Both the position numbers and the translations under genes were made by a program. DNA of 64,000 nt from Dietzia sp. JS16-p6b (lineage in GTDB: Bacteria; Actinomycetota; Actinomycetes; Mycobacteriales; Mycobacteriaceae). The stretch is taken from assembly GCF_003052165.1 (NCBI RefSeq), contig NZ_CP024869.1:3444001-3508000 (forward strand). Direction: 5' to 3'. The notes beneath the pieces were generated by a model, which was not told the origin of the DNA, searched no databases, and worked only from the letters and a program-made list of their open reading frames with translations. Shown one piece after another: positions 25,510 to 34,084 of the stretch. Within the stretch, counting starts at the first letter, position 1. Each line of letters begins with the position of its first letter.

Positions 25510-28074
25510 TCAGACCAGGCCGCGCCGTCGAGCTTCGTCGACCGCCGCGTCGCGGGATCGGACCCCGAGCTTGCGGTATGCCGACCGCAGCTGTGTCTTG
25601 ACCGTGTTGGCACTGACGAAGTGCTGCCGCGCGATGGCGGTGATGGAATCGCCGGTGGCGAGACTCGCGAGGATGGCGAGCTCGCGTCCGGTGAGCTCGG
25701 TTGATCCCGGGGCCGGCGACGGGGGGGTCGCATCGCGCACCGGGGGCGGCAACTCGGGGCCCAGGGTCGCCAGCGTGGCCAGGGTCCCGGGGGCGAGCGT
25801 GACGAAGGGACGAACCACTCCGGTGAGCGTGGACGTGGTGATCGCGCGCTCCAGGTACGTCACCGCCTCCTCACGGTTGCCGAGCCCGATCCAGGCGGCG
25901 GCACCGACCAGGGACAGCTCCAGGGAGTCGCGCTGCGTGCACCCGAGATCCCCGTAGTGATCCCGGACGACGCCCAACGCGCCCGCGTGCTCGCCGTCGT
26001 ACAGTCGGGCCCGGGCCCGGGCCGGAGCGGTGAGGGGGTGCGTGGACCCCCCGAGGAGGTCGAAGGCCACGGCGGTTCGCCCCATCGCCAGGTGGAGGTC
26101 GGCCCGGACCGCATCGAGGAGCGGCCCCACCACGGCGCCGTCCGCGCGCAACCCGGGAAACCTCCTCATATGGTGCTCGACGTACCGCAACCCGTCGGCC
26201 GGGGTGCCGGCCGCCAGAGCGATCTGTCCGTACACGTACAGGGAGAAGCCCCACAGCTCCTCCTGGTCCGCGGGGGGACCGAGGTCCGTCATGAGATCGA
26301 TGGCGGAGTCGATGTCCAGGCGCTCGAGCCGCGCCAGTGCGGACCCGATCATGCCGGCCGGGCGGACCACGAGTTCCGAGTCGTGGGGCAGCTGCGGGTG
26401 CCGCTGCTCTTCGTCCCACCAGGAGTCGGCGTCCCGGACGTGGCCGAGGATCGCGTTGACCAGAGTCAGCTTCCCGGCAGCGTCCCGCTCGATGAACGAC
26501 CCGACCCCGAGCCGGTGACCCCGGCGCAGCATCTGATGAGCGTCGTCGAATCGCCCCACCAGGAGCAGGGTCAGGCCCAGGTGGAGGAACACGAACGCCG
26601 GGCCGTCCCGCTCCGACTGCGTAGAGGACTCGACGTCGGGGGCGGGGACCCGGCGCAGCATCTCGTACTCCGCTGCGGCCTTCTCGAAACGCCCGTCGAT
26701 GCGGAGTGAGATCATCCGCATCAACCGCTCGGCGTCATCCGAGACCTCGGGCGAGTCCACCAGATCCGGAGGCGGCGCGGGACTGTCCTTGGGCGCGGAG
26801 AACTGACTGTGCATCCTGCGCAACGTGCCGAAGAGCGATTCGCTCTCGAGCACCTCGGGGGGGATCCGCTTGAGGTCCCCGTCCATGTGCAGGAAGTTCG
26901 TCGTGTACAGGGTCTTCCAGTGCGCGCGGAGGATGTCCAGCACGAGGTCCCAGCGTTCGGCATCGATCGCGTGGACGAACGCCGTGTGGGGCCGACCCTC
27001 CGCGAGCCAGTGGTCGATGAGGGCGATCCGCGCATCGCGGAGGTCCTCCGGCCTCTCAGTTGCCGCGATGCGCAGGAGCGATGCCCTGATCGGGTCGGGA
27101 AAGCTCCAGGTCGGCTCGGCCGCCCCGGCCTCGCGGACGGTGAGTCCGTGCCTCTCGAGGGCGACGAATACGTCGCCTACCGCGTTCACCCGTCCGGTCA
27201 CCCCGCCGATCGCCACGCCGACCGACGACGCGGTCAGCGGGGTGGCCGTCGCGGCACAAAAGATCTCCCTCCTGTGGCGGTGCAGTTCCGCCGTCTCGGC
27301 CAGAACCCGGACGACCACCCGGTCCACCACGCTGCGGATGCGCCCGACCCGGTCCGCACGGGCCGGGGAGCCCGACCTCAGGGCGCCGACACCCTTGTCG
27401 ACCAGGCCGGCGATTCGGCCCGTCTCCGCCGCGACCTCACCCAGGGGGATAGCCGACGCCGTGGTCAGACCCGCCAGATCGATCGCGGCGTCGAGTTCGG
27501 CGTCCGTGAGCAGGAGGTCCGCCGGTGGCACGAACACCCTGTCCGCCGGCAGCCCCGGTGCCTCGTGCCAAGCCCCCGCGGTGCGGGTGGCCACCAGCAC
27601 ACGAACCATCCCGCCGGACGACTGCTCGAAGAGGTCACGAACATGGTTCTCCGGCTCCCCCACCAGATGGAGGTCGTCCAGGACCAGTGTGAGGGGGCCG
27701 CGCCACGTCCGGACCAGGGACTTCACCTGGTCGAAAGGGTCTGCCGGCGGGTCCGTGGCGGTACGGCGCGCACCGACCGGTCCGACCGTCGGTGCGTCGG
27801 CGTCCCGCTGCTCCGGCAGTGACGTCGCGACCTCCTGCCAATAGGCGTCAGGCGTGCTGCCCGGTTCGGGCCCGATCACCCCGGCGACGGCTCCGGGGGA
27901 GGCGGAGGCGGCCGACCACCGCCTGAGCAGGGTGGTCTTCCCGGAGAGCAGGGGGCCACGCACGACGACCAACCGCTCCGGCCCGGAGAGCGCGTCGAAC
28001 AGTCGCGTGCGCGGAGGGGACTGCGGGTTCGGGACGGGACCCGCCACACCGGGGGCGGGGCGACTCGCGACCAT
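25510..28074 (-). CDS. Large ATP-binding LuxR-family (LAL/MalT-like) transcriptional regulator
   Basis: An 854-residue protein. The Walker A motif GPLLSGKTT lies at about 40-48 and Walker B LTLVLDDLH near 128-136 (STAND NTPase). A long helical, TPR-like region spans about 330-760. The C-terminal LuxR helix-turn-helix occupies the last 64 residues (LTGRELAILASLATGDSITA ... NTVKTQLRSAYRKLGV). MalT-like regulators bind an inducer and ATP, then activate nearby genes. The ATG at 28074 has an AGGAGG about 11 bases upstream; longer starts to 28128 are possible. Likely targets are the adjacent mini-operon, whose upstream region holds a palindrome. Confidence 0.9.
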   Translation of the reverse strand: MVASRPAPGVAGPVPNPQSPPRTRLFDALSGPERLVVVRGPLLSGKTTLLRRWSAASASPGAVAGVIGPEPGSTPDAYWQEVATSLPEQRDADAPTVGPVGARRTATDPPADPFDQVKSLVRTWRGPLTLVLDDLHLVGEPENHVRDLFEQSSGGMVRVLVATRTAGAWHEAPGLPADRVFVPPADLLLTDAELDAAIDLAGLTTASAIPLGEVAAETGRIAGLVDKGVGALRSGSPARADRVGRIRSVVDRVVVRVLAETAELHRHRREIFCAATATPLTASSVGVAIGGVTGRVNAVGDVFVALERHGLTVREAGAAEPTWSFPDPIRASLLRIAATERPEDLRDARIALIDHWLAEGRPHTAFVHAIDAERWDLVLDILRAHWKTLYTTNFLHMDGDLKRIPPEVLESESLFGTLRRMHSQFSAPKDSPAPPPDLVDSPEVSDDAERLMRMISLRIDGRFEKAAAEYEMLRRVPAPDVESSTQSERDGPAFVFLHLGLTLLLVGRFDDAHQMLRRGHRLGVGSFIERDAAGKLTLVNAILGHVRDADSWWDEEQRHPQLPHDSELVVRPAGMIGSALARLERLDIDSAIDLMTDLGPPADQEELWGFSLYVYGQIALAAGTPADGLRYVEHHMRRFPGLRADGAVVGPLLDAVRADLHLAMGRTAVAFDLLGGSTHPLTAPARARARLYDGEHAGALGVVRDHYGDLGCTQRDSLELSLVGAAAWIGLGNREEAVTYLERAITTSTLTGVVRPFVTLAPGTLATLATLGPELPPPVRDATPPSPAPGSTELTGRELAILASLATGDSITAIARQHFVSANTVKTQLRSAYRKLGVRSRDAAVDEARRRGLV

Positions 28075-28189
28075 GCTCGCCTCACCCTCCTTGAGTCCGA
28101 CCGGCGCGCCGACACCGCAGGCCATCAACCGAGTTCACCGCCTACGTTACGGTTCCCGCCCGGTCACCCTCCAGAGCACCCGCGCGCAC

Positions 28190-28408
28190 TCACGCGGTGG
28201 TCCGCACGAACAGGTGCCACCCCAGCCAGATCCAGAAGGCCAGCAGGGCCCACCGGAGCAGCCAGAAACGGCGGACGAACCGGACGAGGTCGAGGAGGTT
28301 CGGAAGCACGGAGGAGCGCGCGGTCACGACCACCCAGAGGAGTACGAGTGACCAGACCACCGCCCAGATGACGAGGTTGGCGGAGCGGTCCGCGGGGAGG
28401 AACGTCAC
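28190..28408 (-). CDS. Small two-helix membrane protein (DUF6186-like)
   Basis: A 72-residue protein with two hydrophobic helices, ending WALLAFWIWLGWHLFVRTTA. The ending Leu-Trp-x-Trp-Leu-Gly-Trp-His is seen in small actinobacterial DUF6186 proteins. GTG at 28408 overlaps the stop of the preceding gene (GTGA), so the two are coupled. That upstream gene ends with a related WAWLGWAL motif, suggesting the pair work together or derive from a common helix module. Function unknown. Confidence 0.7.
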   Translation of the reverse strand: MTFLPADRSANLVIWAVVWSLVLLWVVVTARSSVLPNLLDLVRFVRRFWLLRWALLAFWIWLGWHLFVRTTA

Positions 28409-28833
28409 CGCGTCACCAGGGCCCATCCCAGCCACGCCCACACGGCGAAGGCCGCGGCACGAACCGGGTAGAAGGACAGGGGCTGCTCGAACAACGAACT
28501 GAGCGTCGGGTAGATCGAGCGCGGTTCGGCGAAGAAATGCCCCAGTTGGATCACCGCGACGACCGCGAGGAGCACTACCCACACGATGATCGGCACGGGT
28601 TCGGCCTTGGAGAGGTCGCCCCGGTCACCGGGGGATCCGGGCCTGTGCCACCCACGCCGCACCGCGAGGACGATCACGATGAGGACCCCGCCGGCCACGG
28701 CCACGCGCACGGGCCACGTCATCGGGTCGCCCAGCGCGGCGAGGGCTCCGTACACCGCGAAGCCGACCAGCACCAGCACGCGATCGCGCGCCGACCTCCG
28801 CGCTCCGTGCGCTGTGGGCCCGGCGCCGATCAT
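28405..28833 (-). CDS. Small membrane protein, function unknown
   Basis: A 142-residue protein with about four hydrophobic segments. The cytosolic loop around 70-85 is charged (RPGSPGDRGDLSKAEPVP), and the C-terminus ends in AAAFAVWAWLGWALVTR, echoing the downstream small protein. The start is ATG 28833; other in-frame starts upstream lack coding character. It is divergent from the aminoacyl-lipid synthase homologue (163-base gap). Confidence 0.7.
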   Translation of the reverse strand: MIGAGPTAHGARRSARDRVLVLVGFAVYGALAALGDPMTWPVRVAVAGGVLIVIVLAVRRGWHRPGSPGDRGDLSKAEPVPIIVWVVLLAVVAVIQLGHFFAEPRSIYPTLSSLFEQPLSFYPVRAAAFAVWAWLGWALVTR

Positions 28834-28995
28834 GTCCGCGAGGGTAACAAGACCCCCGGGAGCACCGGTGTTCGCGCCCACACGAGGGAAGGTGAGCGCA
28901 TACTTAATCCCGTTCACACACGGGGTCACGACGGGTGGCCCCCGCCGGTTCCGTCACGCGCTGGTTCCGTCACGCGCGCCGCCCACGGGAGCACC

Positions 28996-31149
28996 ATGAG
29001 CACCGACCAGATCACCGAGAGCACGGACGACCCCGACGTACCCGCGGAACCGTCCCCGCTCGCCGCCGCGGCCGGTGCCGTCTGGCGCGCCGCCCGCCGC
29101 CTCCCGGTCACAGCGATCGTGCTGGCCGCCCTCCTCGTGACCGGGGTGGTGTTCGAGACCCTGTGGCGCGCCGCCCCCGACGCCTCGTGGTTCGAAGGCG
29201 TGGCGTATGGCGTCCCCGCGCTCGAGGGCGGTCGGTGGTGGACCGTGTTCGCCGGCCCGTGGTTCGGGATGACCCCTCTCCAGCACGCGTCGCTTCTCGT
29301 GCTGGTGGCGGCGGGGTTCGGTGTCGGCGAGTGGCGGTTGGGGTCCGCCCGGACAGCGCTGGTCGCGATCGGCGGTCAGCTGATCGGCGTCCTCGGGGCG
29401 GTCGCCGTGCTCGTCCCCGGGAACGCGGTGGGGTGGGAGTGGGCCGCCGAGTTGTCCGTAGTGCTCGACGTGGGGTGCTCGACGGCCGTGATCGCCGTTC
29501 TGGCCGCCACCACCGCCACGCTGGTGTCCCCGTGGCGGCTGCGGGCGCGGGCGCTGCTCTACGGCTACGTGATCGTGTCGTTCCTGTTCCTCGGCCGTCT
29601 GGCGGACCTCACGCACCTCATCGCGTTCGCGGTGTTCCTGTTCGTGGGTGAACGGTTCTTCTCACTCACCGAGCGGGGCCTGAGGCCACGGACCCGGCGC
29701 GAGACGAGGTTGGTCGTCTCGGCCGGGATGTGGTTCATCGCCGCGGTGCACGTGGTGGTGTACTTCGTCCCCGCGGACGGCCCCCTGGGCCCGACCGAGG
29801 CCGACGACGTCAGCCTGGCCGGCATGCTCGTGTCGGTCCTGGTCGCCGCGGTGACCGCCGAACTGCTGCGCCGCGGCTTCCGGGCGGCGTGGATGGTCGC
29901 TCTCGCCTACGCCGTGCTCACCGCGGTGGCCACGCTCGTCGTCACGGTGTTGGTCGTGGCCGCGGACTTCGAGAGCCTCGGCGCCGTCACTGCGGGCACC
30001 GGACTGTTGTGGGCGGGCGAGGCCGTGCTGCTCGTGGCCGGCCGGGGGGCGTTCGGGGTCCGGATCCGGCGCCGGGTCACCGGGTCCTCGGTCCATTCGG
30101 AGGACGTGGTCGACCGCGTCCGCGCGCTGATCCGTCAGCACGGCGGCAGCACCATGTCCTGGATGATCACGTGGCAGCCGATGAACTACTTCTTCGGAGC
30201 CGGGGGCGTCGTGGGGTACCGCCTCCACGTGGGGACGGCGATCGCGCTGGCGGATCCCGTCGCCGCGCCCGGGGATCGCGGTCGTCTGCTCACCGAGTTC
30301 GTGGAGTTCGCCGAGTCGCAGGCCGCGGTGCCGTGCCTCTTCTCGGTGTCGGCCGAGACCGCCGAGACCATGAGGGAGCGCGGGTGGCGGGCGCTCCAGA
30401 TCGCCGAGGACACCATCATGGACCTGCCCGACCTGGCGTTCGGCGGAAAGAAGTGGCAGAAGATCCGGAGCGCCATGAACAAGGCGCAGAAGAACGGGAC
30501 GAGTTTCGTCTCCGGGCTGTTGCGGGAGCAGCCGTCCGCGATCCTGGGGCAGGTGCGCGAGATCTCCGAGCAGTGGGTGGGGGACAAGGAGCTCCCCGAG
30601 ATGGGCTTCACCCTGGGCACGGTCGACGAGGCGCTCGATGACGACGTGCGCATCGCCCTGGCGGTGGATTCCGACGGGGTCGTTCAGGCGGCGCTGTCGT
30701 GGCTTCCCGTCTACCGGGGTGGCACCGAGGGCGGCGTCCGCGGGTGGACCCTGGACGTGATGCGTAAGCGCAACGGTCCCGGCGCGAACAACATGATCGA
30801 GTTCCTCATAGCCCGCTCGGCGCTGGAGTTCAAGGACGAGGGGGCTGATTTCGTCTCGTTGTCCGGGGCTCCGTTGGCGCGCAGTGGCGACGACGACGAG
30901 GTGGCCACCCTCGACCGCGGCCTCGACCTGCTCGGCCAGGCCCTCGAGCCGTACTACGGGTTCCGCTCGCTCCACCAGTTCAAGGCCAAGTTCAACCCGC
31001 GCATCGAGCCCGTGTTCCTGTGCTTCCGCGACGAGGCCGATCTGCCGCGAATCGGCGTGTCGATCGGCCGGGCGTACCTGCCGGGGGCGACGACCCGCCA
31101 GCTCGCCGCGCTGGCCAGATCCGGGAAATCCGAGACCATCGACGCCTGA
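28996..31149 (+). CDS. Aminoacyl-lipid synthase homologue (DUF2156 / LPG_synthase_C), orphan copy
   Basis: A 717-residue protein. Residues 35-360 contain about eight membrane helices with a rhomboid-like layout rather than the 14 of MprF. Residues about 375-690 form the GNAT-like DUF2156 domain: STMSWMITWQPMNYFFGAGG, MDLPDLAFGGKKWQKIRSAM, a WVGDKELPEMGFTLG block, and FVSLSGAPLAR, then EPYYGFRSLHQFKAKFNP. Such enzymes transfer an amino acid from tRNA onto PG or diacylglycerol. A similar protein lies at 56268-58832. This copy has no esterase partner. The ATG at 28996 follows CGGGAG. Confidence 0.82.
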   Translation: MSTDQITESTDDPDVPAEPSPLAAAAGAVWRAARRLPVTAIVLAALLVTGVVFETLWRAAPDASWFEGVAYGVPALEGGRWWTVFAGPWFGMTPLQHASLLVLVAAGFGVGEWRLGSARTALVAIGGQLIGVLGAVAVLVPGNAVGWEWAAELSVVLDVGCSTAVIAVLAATTATLVSPWRLRARALLYGYVIVSFLFLGRLADLTHLIAFAVFLFVGERFFSLTERGLRPRTRRETRLVVSAGMWFIAAVHVVVYFVPADGPLGPTEADDVSLAGMLVSVLVAAVTAELLRRGFRAAWMVALAYAVLTAVATLVVTVLVVAADFESLGAVTAGTGLLWAGEAVLLVAGRGAFGVRIRRRVTGSSVHSEDVVDRVRALIRQHGGSTMSWMITWQPMNYFFGAGGVVGYRLHVGTAIALADPVAAPGDRGRLLTEFVEFAESQAAVPCLFSVSAETAETMRERGWRALQIAEDTIMDLPDLAFGGKKWQKIRSAMNKAQKNGTSFVSGLLREQPSAILGQVREISEQWVGDKELPEMGFTLGTVDEALDDDVRIALAVDSDGVVQAALSWLPVYRGGTEGGVRGWTLDVMRKRNGPGANNMIEFLIARSALEFKDEGADFVSLSGAPLARSGDDDEVATLDRGLDLLGQALEPYYGFRSLHQFKAKFNPRIEPVFLCFRDEADLPRIGVSIGRAYLPGATTRQLAALARSGKSETIDA

Positions 31150-31190
31150 GGCGCCCTCCCCTCCATCAGAGGCGCCCGCGCTCGGTCACC

Positions 31191-31340
31191 GGCATCCGCT
31201 CCCGCAGAGGCATCCGCTCCCGCGCCTGCAAACCCCAGCAAAGGCATCCGCTCCCGCAGAGGCATCCACCCCAACGACGGCATCCGCTCCCGCAGAGGCA
31301 TCCACCCCAGCAGAGGCATCCGCTCCCGCGCCTGCACATG
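31191..31340. repeat. 18-bp tandem repeat (minisatellite)
   Basis: Seven units begin GGCATCC at 31191, 31209, 31243, 31261, 31279, 31297 and 31315. Two alternating versions occur, GGCATCCGCTCCCGCAGA and GGCATCCACCCCAGCAGA, and two units carry an insertion beginning GCCTGCA. On the minus strand the frame would read six-residue repeats, but the array lies in an intergenic gap and is probably noncoding. Confidence 0.7.
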
Positions 31341-31353
31341 CCGCGCACCGACG

Positions 31354-31411
31354 CCCCCTGCGATGAACTCTCGCGCGAGCCGTGGCGCACGCGAGAGTTC
31401 ATCGCGGGGGG
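31354..31411. terminator. Long inverted repeat between convergent genes
   Basis: The arm at 31354-31375 pairs with 31390-31411: a 15-bp perfect core (CGATGAACTCTCGCG), one further G-C pair, a G-T wobble and five C-G pairs, with a 14-base loop. It lies between the 3' ends of two convergent genes and could be a bidirectional terminator, though no T-run follows. The perfect core also suggests a dispersed repetitive element. Confidence 0.55.
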
Positions 31412-31444
31412 CGGCTGAGGGTGAGCCGGGGGCGCGGAGGCGGC

Positions 31445-33163
31445 TCAGGCGCTGGCCGCCATGACGGCGGCCCGGGCCTCGCGCGCGGTGTCGCAGTCCA
31501 GCGCCAGCTCCGCCAACTCACGGCACCTCTCGAGCGTCACCTCGCCCAGCGCGGCGCCGACGAACGGCAACGCCGCGGTGGCCACCGAGAGCGAGCTGAC
31601 GCCCAGTCCCAACAGCACGCAGGCGAGCTGCGGATCCGCCGCCGCCTCGCCACACACGCCGACCGGGACGCTCCTCCCGCCCGGTGCCGTGGCCGCGGCC
31701 CGGGCCACCGACCGGATGAGACGGAGCACGGAGGGTTGCCACGGGTCGGTGAGTGCGGCCAGGCCGGAGGACATCCGGTCCGCGGCCATCACGTACTGGG
31801 TGAGATCGTTGGTCCCGATCGACAGGAAGTCCACGTAGGGCAGGAAGCGGTCCACCGCCACGGCCACGGCGGGCACCTCCACCATGATCCCGGGGGTCAG
31901 TCCGCGCGTCCGGCAGCGCTCGGCGAAGTCGCGTGCCTCGTCGACCGTGGAGATCATGGGCGCCATCACCCGCGGCGACGAGTGGGCGCCGCCGACCCGC
32001 CGGCCGGCCTCCGCCAGAGCGTCGAGCTGCCGGTCGAGCAGACCCCGGTCGATCAGGTCGACCCTGATCCCGCGCACTCCGAGGGCGGGGTTGTCCTCCT
32101 CGGTCATCCCGGCGAACGCCAACGGCTTGTCCGATCCGGCGTCCAGGGTGCGGGTGACCACCTTCGCGGTGGGGAACGCCCCGAGGACGCGGGCGTACAT
32201 CTCGGCCTGCTCGTCGACCGAGGGCTCGGTGGGACGATCGAGGAAGGCCAGTTCGGTGCGGAACAGTCCGATCCCCCCGGCCGGACCCGCCGCCGCGGCC
32301 TCGGCGCCGGCGGCGTCCTGCACGTTGGCGAACAGGCTCACCTCGTGGCCGTCGGCCAGGACGGCGGGGCCGGTCCATCCGGCGGCCACGTCCCGGAAGC
32401 GCCGGTCCGTCGCGGCGGCGTCCTGCGCTGCGGCCTCGTCGGGATCGACGGTCACCGTCCCGGCGCCGCCGTCGACGAGGACCCGGGACCCGTCGGCCAC
32501 CTCCGTGAGACCGGCCGCCGCGACCACGCAGGGGATGCCGAGCTGGCGCGCGATGATCGCGGTGTGGGAGGTGGGGCCTCCGTGTTCGATGACGATCCCC
32601 AGGACCATGGCCGGGTCGAGGCCGGCGGTGTCGGCGGGGGCGAGGTCGTCCGCCAACAGGACGCCCGGCTCGTCGAACTCGGGGATCCCCGGTTCGGGCA
32701 ACCCCCGGAGCTCGGCCACCACGCGGGCACAGATGTCGCGCAGATCGGTGACGCGCTCGGCCTGACGTCCGCCGACCTTGGTGAACATGGCGACGAACGT
32801 CTCCGTGGCCGCTATCGTGGCCGCCTCGACGCCCAGGCCCTTCTTCAGTTCCTTGACCACGGCCTTGGCCCACCCCCGGTCCCGCGCGAGCACGGCGTTC
32901 GCGGCCAGCACCTCGGCGCTGACCCCGGTGGCCAGCGCGGCCCGCTGGTCCAGCCGCCCCGCCACCGTGGTGGCAGCGGCAACGAAGCGCTCCCGGTCCG
33001 CCTCGAGTTGCTCCTCCGCCGGAGGAACCCCGGGCGCGGCGCCGTCCGGATCCACCGCGGCGGCCTGCTCGGCGCGCCCCACCCACCGGGCGACCCCGTA
33101 GGCGAGGCCGGCCACGACGCCGGTTCCTCGGATGCTCGGCCCGGTCTGCGTGTCCAGCGACAT
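31445..33163 (-). CDS. ptsI: PTS enzyme I (phosphoenolpyruvate-protein phosphotransferase)
   Basis: A 572-residue protein. The N-terminal part holds the phosphorylated His200 in HGGPTSHTAIIARQ. The C-terminal PEP-binding barrel has GGIGLFRTELAFLDR, the NPALGVRGIR motif, MVEVPAVA and SIGTNDLTQYVMAADR, ending with the GVCGEAA cysteine motif. It passes phosphate from PEP to HPr. It is transcribed divergently from fruR-fruK-fruA-ptsH, the usual actinobacterial fructose locus. AAGGAG lies six bases upstream of the ATG. Confidence 0.96.
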   Translation of the reverse strand: MSLDTQTGPSIRGTGVVAGLAYGVARWVGRAEQAAAVDPDGAAPGVPPAEEQLEADRERFVAAATTVAGRLDQRAALATGVSAEVLAANAVLARDRGWAKAVVKELKKGLGVEAATIAATETFVAMFTKVGGRQAERVTDLRDICARVVAELRGLPEPGIPEFDEPGVLLADDLAPADTAGLDPAMVLGIVIEHGGPTSHTAIIARQLGIPCVVAAAGLTEVADGSRVLVDGGAGTVTVDPDEAAAQDAAATDRRFRDVAAGWTGPAVLADGHEVSLFANVQDAAGAEAAAAGPAGGIGLFRTELAFLDRPTEPSVDEQAEMYARVLGAFPTAKVVTRTLDAGSDKPLAFAGMTEEDNPALGVRGIRVDLIDRGLLDRQLDALAEAGRRVGGAHSSPRVMAPMISTVDEARDFAERCRTRGLTPGIMVEVPAVAVAVDRFLPYVDFLSIGTNDLTQYVMAADRMSSGLAALTDPWQPSVLRLIRSVARAAATAPGGRSVPVGVCGEAAADPQLACVLLGLGVSSLSVATAALPFVGAALGEVTLERCRELAELALDCDTAREARAAVMAASA

Positions 33164-33219
33164 GGGTGCTCCTTAACGGATCGGGCTCCTGGCCCGGTGG
33201 TGCTGTGTGAATTGTGACG

Positions 33220-33248
33220 AGAATAACTAATTCCGCTTGACTTTCCAA
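33220..33248 (-). promoter_or_regulatory. Promoter of ptsI
   Basis: On the minus strand TTGGAA (33243-33248) and TATTCT (33220-33225) are separated by 17 bases. The -35 of this promoter abuts that of the divergent fruR promoter, so one regulator could control both. Confidence 0.6.
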
Positions 33249-33264
33249 CCGTATCGGGCAGAAT
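33237..33264 (+). promoter_or_regulatory. Promoter of the fruR-fruK-fruA-ptsH genes
   Basis: TTGACT (33237-33242) and CAGAAT (33259-33264) are separated by 16 bases, about 40 bases before the fruR start. It overlaps the divergent ptsI promoter. TGTGA-containing direct repeats at about 33205-33218 are a candidate regulator site. Confidence 0.6.
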
Positions 33265-33304
33265 CCAACACATTCGGTCATCAGAAGAAAGGTCGGGGCC
33301 CCCG

Positions 33305-34084
33305 ATGTACGGCAGCGAACGGCGACGACACATCGCGGAGGTACTGCAGGCGTCCGGCCGCGTCACCGTGGCCGACCTCGCCTCCGGCCTGGACGTCAGC
33401 CCCGAGACCATCCGCCGGGACCTGTCCCTCCTCGAGACCGAGGGGGTCCTCGAGCGCACCCATGGTGGAGCCGTCCCCGCCGTCCCGGGCGGACGGGTCG
33501 AGCAGACGCTGGCAGCCCGCCGCACCGAGAACGTGACCGCCAAGTCCGCGATCGCCCGCGCCGCTCTCGCGCTGCTGCCGGCCCCGGGCGGCAGCGTGCT
33601 GCTGGACGCCGGGTCCACGACCGCCTGTCTGGCCGAGTCCCTGGCGGAGCCGCTCGCCGAGGGGAACGGGCTGTCGCTCATCACCAACTCGGTGCCCGTC
33701 GCGGACGCGCTCCACCGCTCCGGCGCCACCCCGCTCCACCTGCTCGGCGGCTCCGTCCGCGGCCTCACCGGCGCGTGCGTGGGCGCGACGGTCCTGCGGG
33801 CCCTGGACGCCATCCGGGTGGACATCGCCTTCCTCGGCACCAACGGACTCACCGTCGATCGGGGGCTGACCACGCAGGATCCCGACGAGGCGGCCGTCAA
33901 GAGCGCCATGTGCGACGCGGCCCGCCGGGTTGCGGTGCTCGCGGACTCCAGCAAGTTCGGCCACGAGTTCCTCATCTCCTTCGCGGACCTCGACCGGATC
34001 GACGTCCTGGTGACGGACTCCCCGCCCACCGGCGCACTCGCCGGCGCCCTCCACGACCGTGGGATCGAGGTCGTCCTGCCGTGA
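33305..34084 (+). CDS. fruR: DeoR-family regulator of the fructose PTS
   Basis: A 259-residue protein. The N-terminal helix-turn-helix reads SERRRHIAEVLQASGRVTVA then VSPETIRRDLSLLE, with the family's GVLERTHGGA just after it. The C-terminal DeoRC sugar-phosphate sensor has LDAGSTTACLAE and FLGTNGLTVDRGLTT. DeoR-type FruR proteins repress PTS genes and respond to fructose-1-phosphate or -1,6-bisphosphate. Its stop overlaps the GTG of fruK by four bases. It probably controls both divergent promoters. Confidence 0.93.
   Translation: MYGSERRRHIAEVLQASGRVTVADLASGLDVSPETIRRDLSLLETEGVLERTHGGAVPAVPGGRVEQTLAARRTENVTAKSAIARAALALLPAPGGSVLLDAGSTTACLAESLAEPLAEGNGLSLITNSVPVADALHRSGATPLHLLGGSVRGLTGACVGATVLRALDAIRVDIAFLGTNGLTVDRGLTTQDPDEAAVKSAMCDAARRVAVLADSSKFGHEFLISFADLDRIDVLVTDSPPTGALAGALHDRGIEVVLP

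Larger units (their letters stand above)
31150..31444. other. Intergenic region with minisatellite and long hairpin
   Basis: About 295 bases between the convergent aminoacyl-lipid synthase and ptsI genes. It holds the 18-bp tandem repeats at 31191-31340 and the 22-bp-stem hairpin at 31354-31411. No credible gene was seen, although the 18-bp period keeps frames open on both strands. Confidence 0.6.

Noticed and set aside
25333-25704. Plus-strand frame upstream of and into the LuxR gene
   Set aside because: It overlaps the regulator's 3' end antisense and lacks a start signal; its coding character is that of the opposite strand.
31191-31340. CRISPR array
   Set aside because: Units are directly tandem (18 bp) with no unique spacers and no cas genes nearby, so it is a minisatellite.
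31166-31418. Small protein genes over the minisatellite
   Set aside because: The 18-bp period keeps several frames open on both strands, but they give only six-residue repeats with no start signals or conserved flanks.
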